Below are positions 62,033-64,000 of a stretch of DNA of 64,000 bases, in pieces. The stretch covers positions 681,059-745,058 of the forward strand of contig NZ_CP045875.1 in the NCBI RefSeq assembly GCF_009649955.1, in the 5' to 3' direction. Positions within the stretch are counted from its first letter, which is position 1. Each line of letters opens with the position of its first letter. Below the pieces are notes generated by a model that worked only from the letters and a program-made list of their open reading frames with translations, searched no databases and had not been told where the DNA came from. The position numbers and the translations under genes are program-made. Source of the DNA: Heliorestis convoluta (lineage in GTDB: Bacteria; Bacillota; Desulfitobacteriia; Heliobacteriales; Heliobacteriaceae).

Positions 62033-62428
62033 CTATGCAAGGTGTTTGACTAATATTGCTTGAAGGTCTTCTGTACGAATTGGCTTGATCAAACAATCGT
62101 CCATACCGAGTTCAATACATTTACGACTTTGCTCTAGGTCATGTCCGGATATGGCGATAATTGGTGTGTATCTGCCTAAGCCTGCTTCATAAGCACGAAT
62201 TTCTTTTGTTGCATCAAATCCATCAAGGATTGGCATTTCACAGTCCATAAAGATGATAGAAAAACGATTTATTTTAGCCTTTTGAAGAGCCTCATAACCA
62301 TTCACAACGACAGTAAGATTGAAGTAGCCAAGTTTGTTGAGCTGCCTTTGGAAGAACAGTTGTTGCACTGGGCTATCTTCTGCGATTAAGATTGACTCTT
62401 CTTTTTGATCATACCATCTATCCATCAT
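62033..62428 (-). CDS. Stand-alone CheY-like response regulator
   Basis: 131 residues, one receiver domain: ILIAEDSPVQ (acidic pair), IIFMDCEMPILDG (phospho-acceptor Asp), IIAISG (Thr/Ser switch) and CLIKPI (Lys). No output domain. The pattern is like receivers of hybrid kinases or phosphorelays. It overlaps the longest reading of the amidase gene. No strong ribosome site. Confidence 0.9.
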   Translation of the reverse strand: MMDRWYDQKEESILIAEDSPVQQLFFQRQLNKLGYFNLTVVVNGYEALQKAKINRFSIIFMDCEMPILDGFDATKEIRAYEAGLGRYTPIIAISGHDLEQSRKCIELGMDDCLIKPIRTEDLQAILVKHLA

Positions 62429-62557
62429 TTTTTCTTCTTTCTCTTAAGTTTGGTAGATAACAAAGAAAATTATGGCTATATGTTCTTGCAAAAAATATAT
62501 ATTCTGCAATTGCGATAGGGCAAAGCTAAGGTAAGCTTTACTTTACTTTACTTAACT

Positions 62558-62743
62558 TTACTTTGCTTTAAATGCGATGGCACCCGATTGACAACAGTCT
62601 ACACAAGCTTCACAAGAACGACAAAGGTCCCCTAGAACTTGAATAGATTCTCCAATTTTCATAAAAGCGCCAAAAGGACAGCTATTTAAGCAAACTCCAC
62701 ATTCAGAACAAAGATTCTTTACGATAAAAGCCTCGATGGACAA
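62558..62743 (-). CDS. 2[4Fe-4S] ferredoxin
   Basis: 61 residues with two cluster motifs, CSECGVCLNSCP (11-22) and CRSCEACVDCCQ (41-52), each C-x2-C-x2-C-x3-C followed by Pro or Gln. A low-potential electron carrier. TTG start 8 nt behind AAGGAGG. It begins 4 nt after the helicase stop. An (AGTAA)n low-complexity run follows the stop codon. Confidence 0.93.
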   Translation of the reverse strand: MSIEAFIVKNLCSECGVCLNSCPFGAFMKIGESIQVLGDLCRSCEACVDCCQSGAIAFKAK

Positions 62744-62746
62744 TTA

Positions 62747-64000
62747 TCATTCCTCCTTATGCAAACTTTCTTGCCAGCGTCTTTTTAAAGCACTAAAGCG
62801 ACTGCTATCTTCATTATTCGTAACGGCATGGGCAAGGGCATCTTGTTCCCCAATTAAAATGACTTTATCACGAGCTCTTGTTACTGCTGTATAAAGTAAG
62901 TTGCGACGCAACATTCTTCGGTGATGCATTGTTAATGGCATTACTACAACAGGGTATTCGCTTCCTTGGGCTTTGTGTACTGTCGTTGTATAAGCCAAAG
63001 TAAGTTGATCCCATTCTGAACGAACATAGGAAACAGAATCGTCAAATTGTACAACAATCTTATCTTCGTCACTTTCTCCCTCGCTATGCAAGAGAATTTC
63101 TGTGATAAAGCCTACATCACCATTAAATATTTCTTTCTCATAATCATTTTTCAACTGCATTACTTTATCACCGGTACGAAAGCTATAAAAACCTGTCTGC
63201 AGCTCCTTTTTCCCAGGCAATAAAGGGTTCAGCCGTTCTTGCATTGCCTTATTCAAGTTCCATACACCTACATCAGTATAACGCATCGGTGCTATGACTT
63301 GAATATCTTCTAAACTGTAACCGGCTCTTTCAATGGCTCTTTGAACAGTCTCCAGCAAAGCATCTCGACAGTCTTGCAAACGCCATCGTTGAATAAAAAT
63401 AAATTCTTTTTTTCCTGTAATATCAGGTAAAATCCCTTCATTGATGCGATGGGCATTCCTGACGATGTCAGAGCTATCTTCCTGGCGAAAAACATATTGC
63501 AACCTGATGATAGCTCCCATAGACTGTTCAATGATGTCTTTTAAGACTTGCCCTGGACCAATCGAGGGAAGTTGATCCTGATCGCCCACAAGTACCAACT
63601 TGGTATTTTTCTTCATGGCATTGAGGAGTGTAGCCATCATTTGTATATCAACCATAGAAACTTCATCTACAATGACCACGTCAGCTTGTAGTGCTTCTGT
63701 TTCACAAGAGAAGTATTCTTTTTCTCTACCTGTTAGTCCAAGAACTTTATGGATCGTAAAAGCAGGATATCCTGTTGTTTCTGCCATTCTTTTGGCTGCG
63801 CGACCCGTTGGTGCACATAGTGTAATTTTAGCGTTGGGCGTTGCTCGATTAACCAAGGCAATCAAGCCTTTAACAATGGTAGTTTTTCCTGTTCCAGGGC
63901 CACCTGTGATTACAGTAAGCCCCCTCTGGGCCAATGCAAAGAAAGCTTGCTTTTGTTCATCTGCATAGGCAATACCAAAGTCTTCTTCCATCGTTTGAAT
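62747..64000 (-). CDS. recD2: RecD2-type helicase, C-terminal part
   Basis: 418 codons, open at the right edge of the window. Walker A GGPGTGKTTIVK, APTGRAAKRM, Walker B VVIVDEVSMVD, LVGDQDQLPSIGPG, LQYVFRQ, and the UvrD-like end TTTVHKAQGSEYP with AVTRARDKVIL. RecD2 proteins are 720-870 residues, so some 320-400 residues with the HhH region lie outside. It unwinds DNA 5'-3' in the absence of RecBC. Confidence 0.92.
   Translation of the reverse strand: MQTMEEDFGIAYADEQKQAFFALAQRGLTVITGGPGTGKTTIVKGLIALVNRATPNAKITLCAPTGRAAKRMAETTGYPAFTIHKVLGLTGREKEYFSCETEALQADVVIVDEVSMVDIQMMATLLNAMKKNTKLVLVGDQDQLPSIGPGQVLKDIIEQSMGAIIRLQYVFRQEDSSDIVRNAHRINEGILPDITGKKEFIFIQRWRLQDCRDALLETVQRAIERAGYSLEDIQVIAPMRYTDVGVWNLNKAMQERLNPLLPGKKELQTGFYSFRTGDKVMQLKNDYEKEIFNGDVGFITEILLHSEGESDEDKIVVQFDDSVSYVRSEWDQLTLAYTTTVHKAQGSEYPVVVMPLTMHHRRMLRRNLLYTAVTRARDKVILIGEQDALAHAVTNNEDSSRFSALKRRWQESLHKEE

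Noticed and set aside
62530-62560. AGTAA tandem run after the ferredoxin gene
   Set aside because: Low-complexity sequence just past a stop codon, with imperfect units and no sign of function.

Overview
This window looks like the chromosome of an anaerobic, endospore-forming Firmicute of the Clostridia type. The evidence is a cotJC-like spore coat gene, spoVS, RNase J and RNase Y, three YheC/YheD-type coat-associated ATP-grasp genes, the acuABC set, an anaerobic (cbi-type) cobalamin pathway, frequent TTG/GTG starts behind AAGGAGG ribosome sites, and moderate GC. A heliobacterium-like organism (Heliorestis/Heliobacterium group) is my best guess from gene content; this is inference, because no marker such as bch or psh genes lies in the window. 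Almost all genes are on the minus strand.

Layout. 1-5.2 kb is accessory and partly decayed: the start of a ParM-type actin, a 5'-truncated cotJC, a scrap of a MntA/HepT toxin-antitoxin pair, a PAS histidine kinase operon, a receiver domain that has lost its phospho-acceptor, an XRE-PAS regulator, and a resolvase-fold protein without its catalytic serine. 5.4-5.9 kb holds a long palindromic repeat element. 6-7 kb is GAPDH. 7.2-12.2 kb is a four-gene ligase operon (one amidoligase, three ATP-grasp proteins) behind a sigma-K-like promoter. 12.3-18 kb holds a voltage-gated cation channel, RNase J, a HAD phosphatase, guaB and a DUF1232 protein.

18-36.3 kb is a nearly complete anaerobic cobalamin pathway in two minus-strand blocks: cbiD-cbiET-cbiL-cbiF-cbiG-cbiH-cbiJ-cbiX-cbiC builds and contracts the corrin ring, and cobU-cbiP-cbiB-cbiA-cobT-cobS-pduX-cobD-cobC amidates it, makes the aminopropanol linker and attaches the lower ligand. 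The blocks are separated by a plus-strand HD-domain gene and a second, inverted copy of the 5.4-kb repeat element. SUMT, corrinoid adenosyltransferase and cobalt transport are not here.

36.4-57.6 kb is core housekeeping: aminotransferase, M19 dipeptidase, spoVS, a frameshifted ymdB, rny, recX, recA, two DUF881 genes, a DEAD-box helicase, cinA, an FtsH-like protease with a small membrane partner, pgsA, rimO, a YgiQ-type radical SAM protein, and acuC-acuB-acuA. 57.8-64 kb holds two small plus-strand membrane proteins, a receiver-PP2C phosphatase, a polysaccharide deacetylase, a promoter-driven pair of tRNA-like RNAs, an amidase with an SLH-like tail, a CheY-like regulator, a ferredoxin and the C-terminal part of a RecD2-type helicase.

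The most interesting signals are: (1) the repeat element, two copies in opposite orientation about 23 kb apart, each carrying two ~110-nt hairpins whose stems covary while the internal loops stay fixed; (2) two abnormal tRNA-like structures between a near-consensus promoter and a terminator; (3) the three-ATP-grasp plus amidoligase operon; (4) a natural TLEDWTD selectivity filter in the channel; (5) a 23-bp identity between the recA promoter and the promoter region of the inactive resolvase-domain gene; (6) intrinsic terminators placed just before cbiD and rny.
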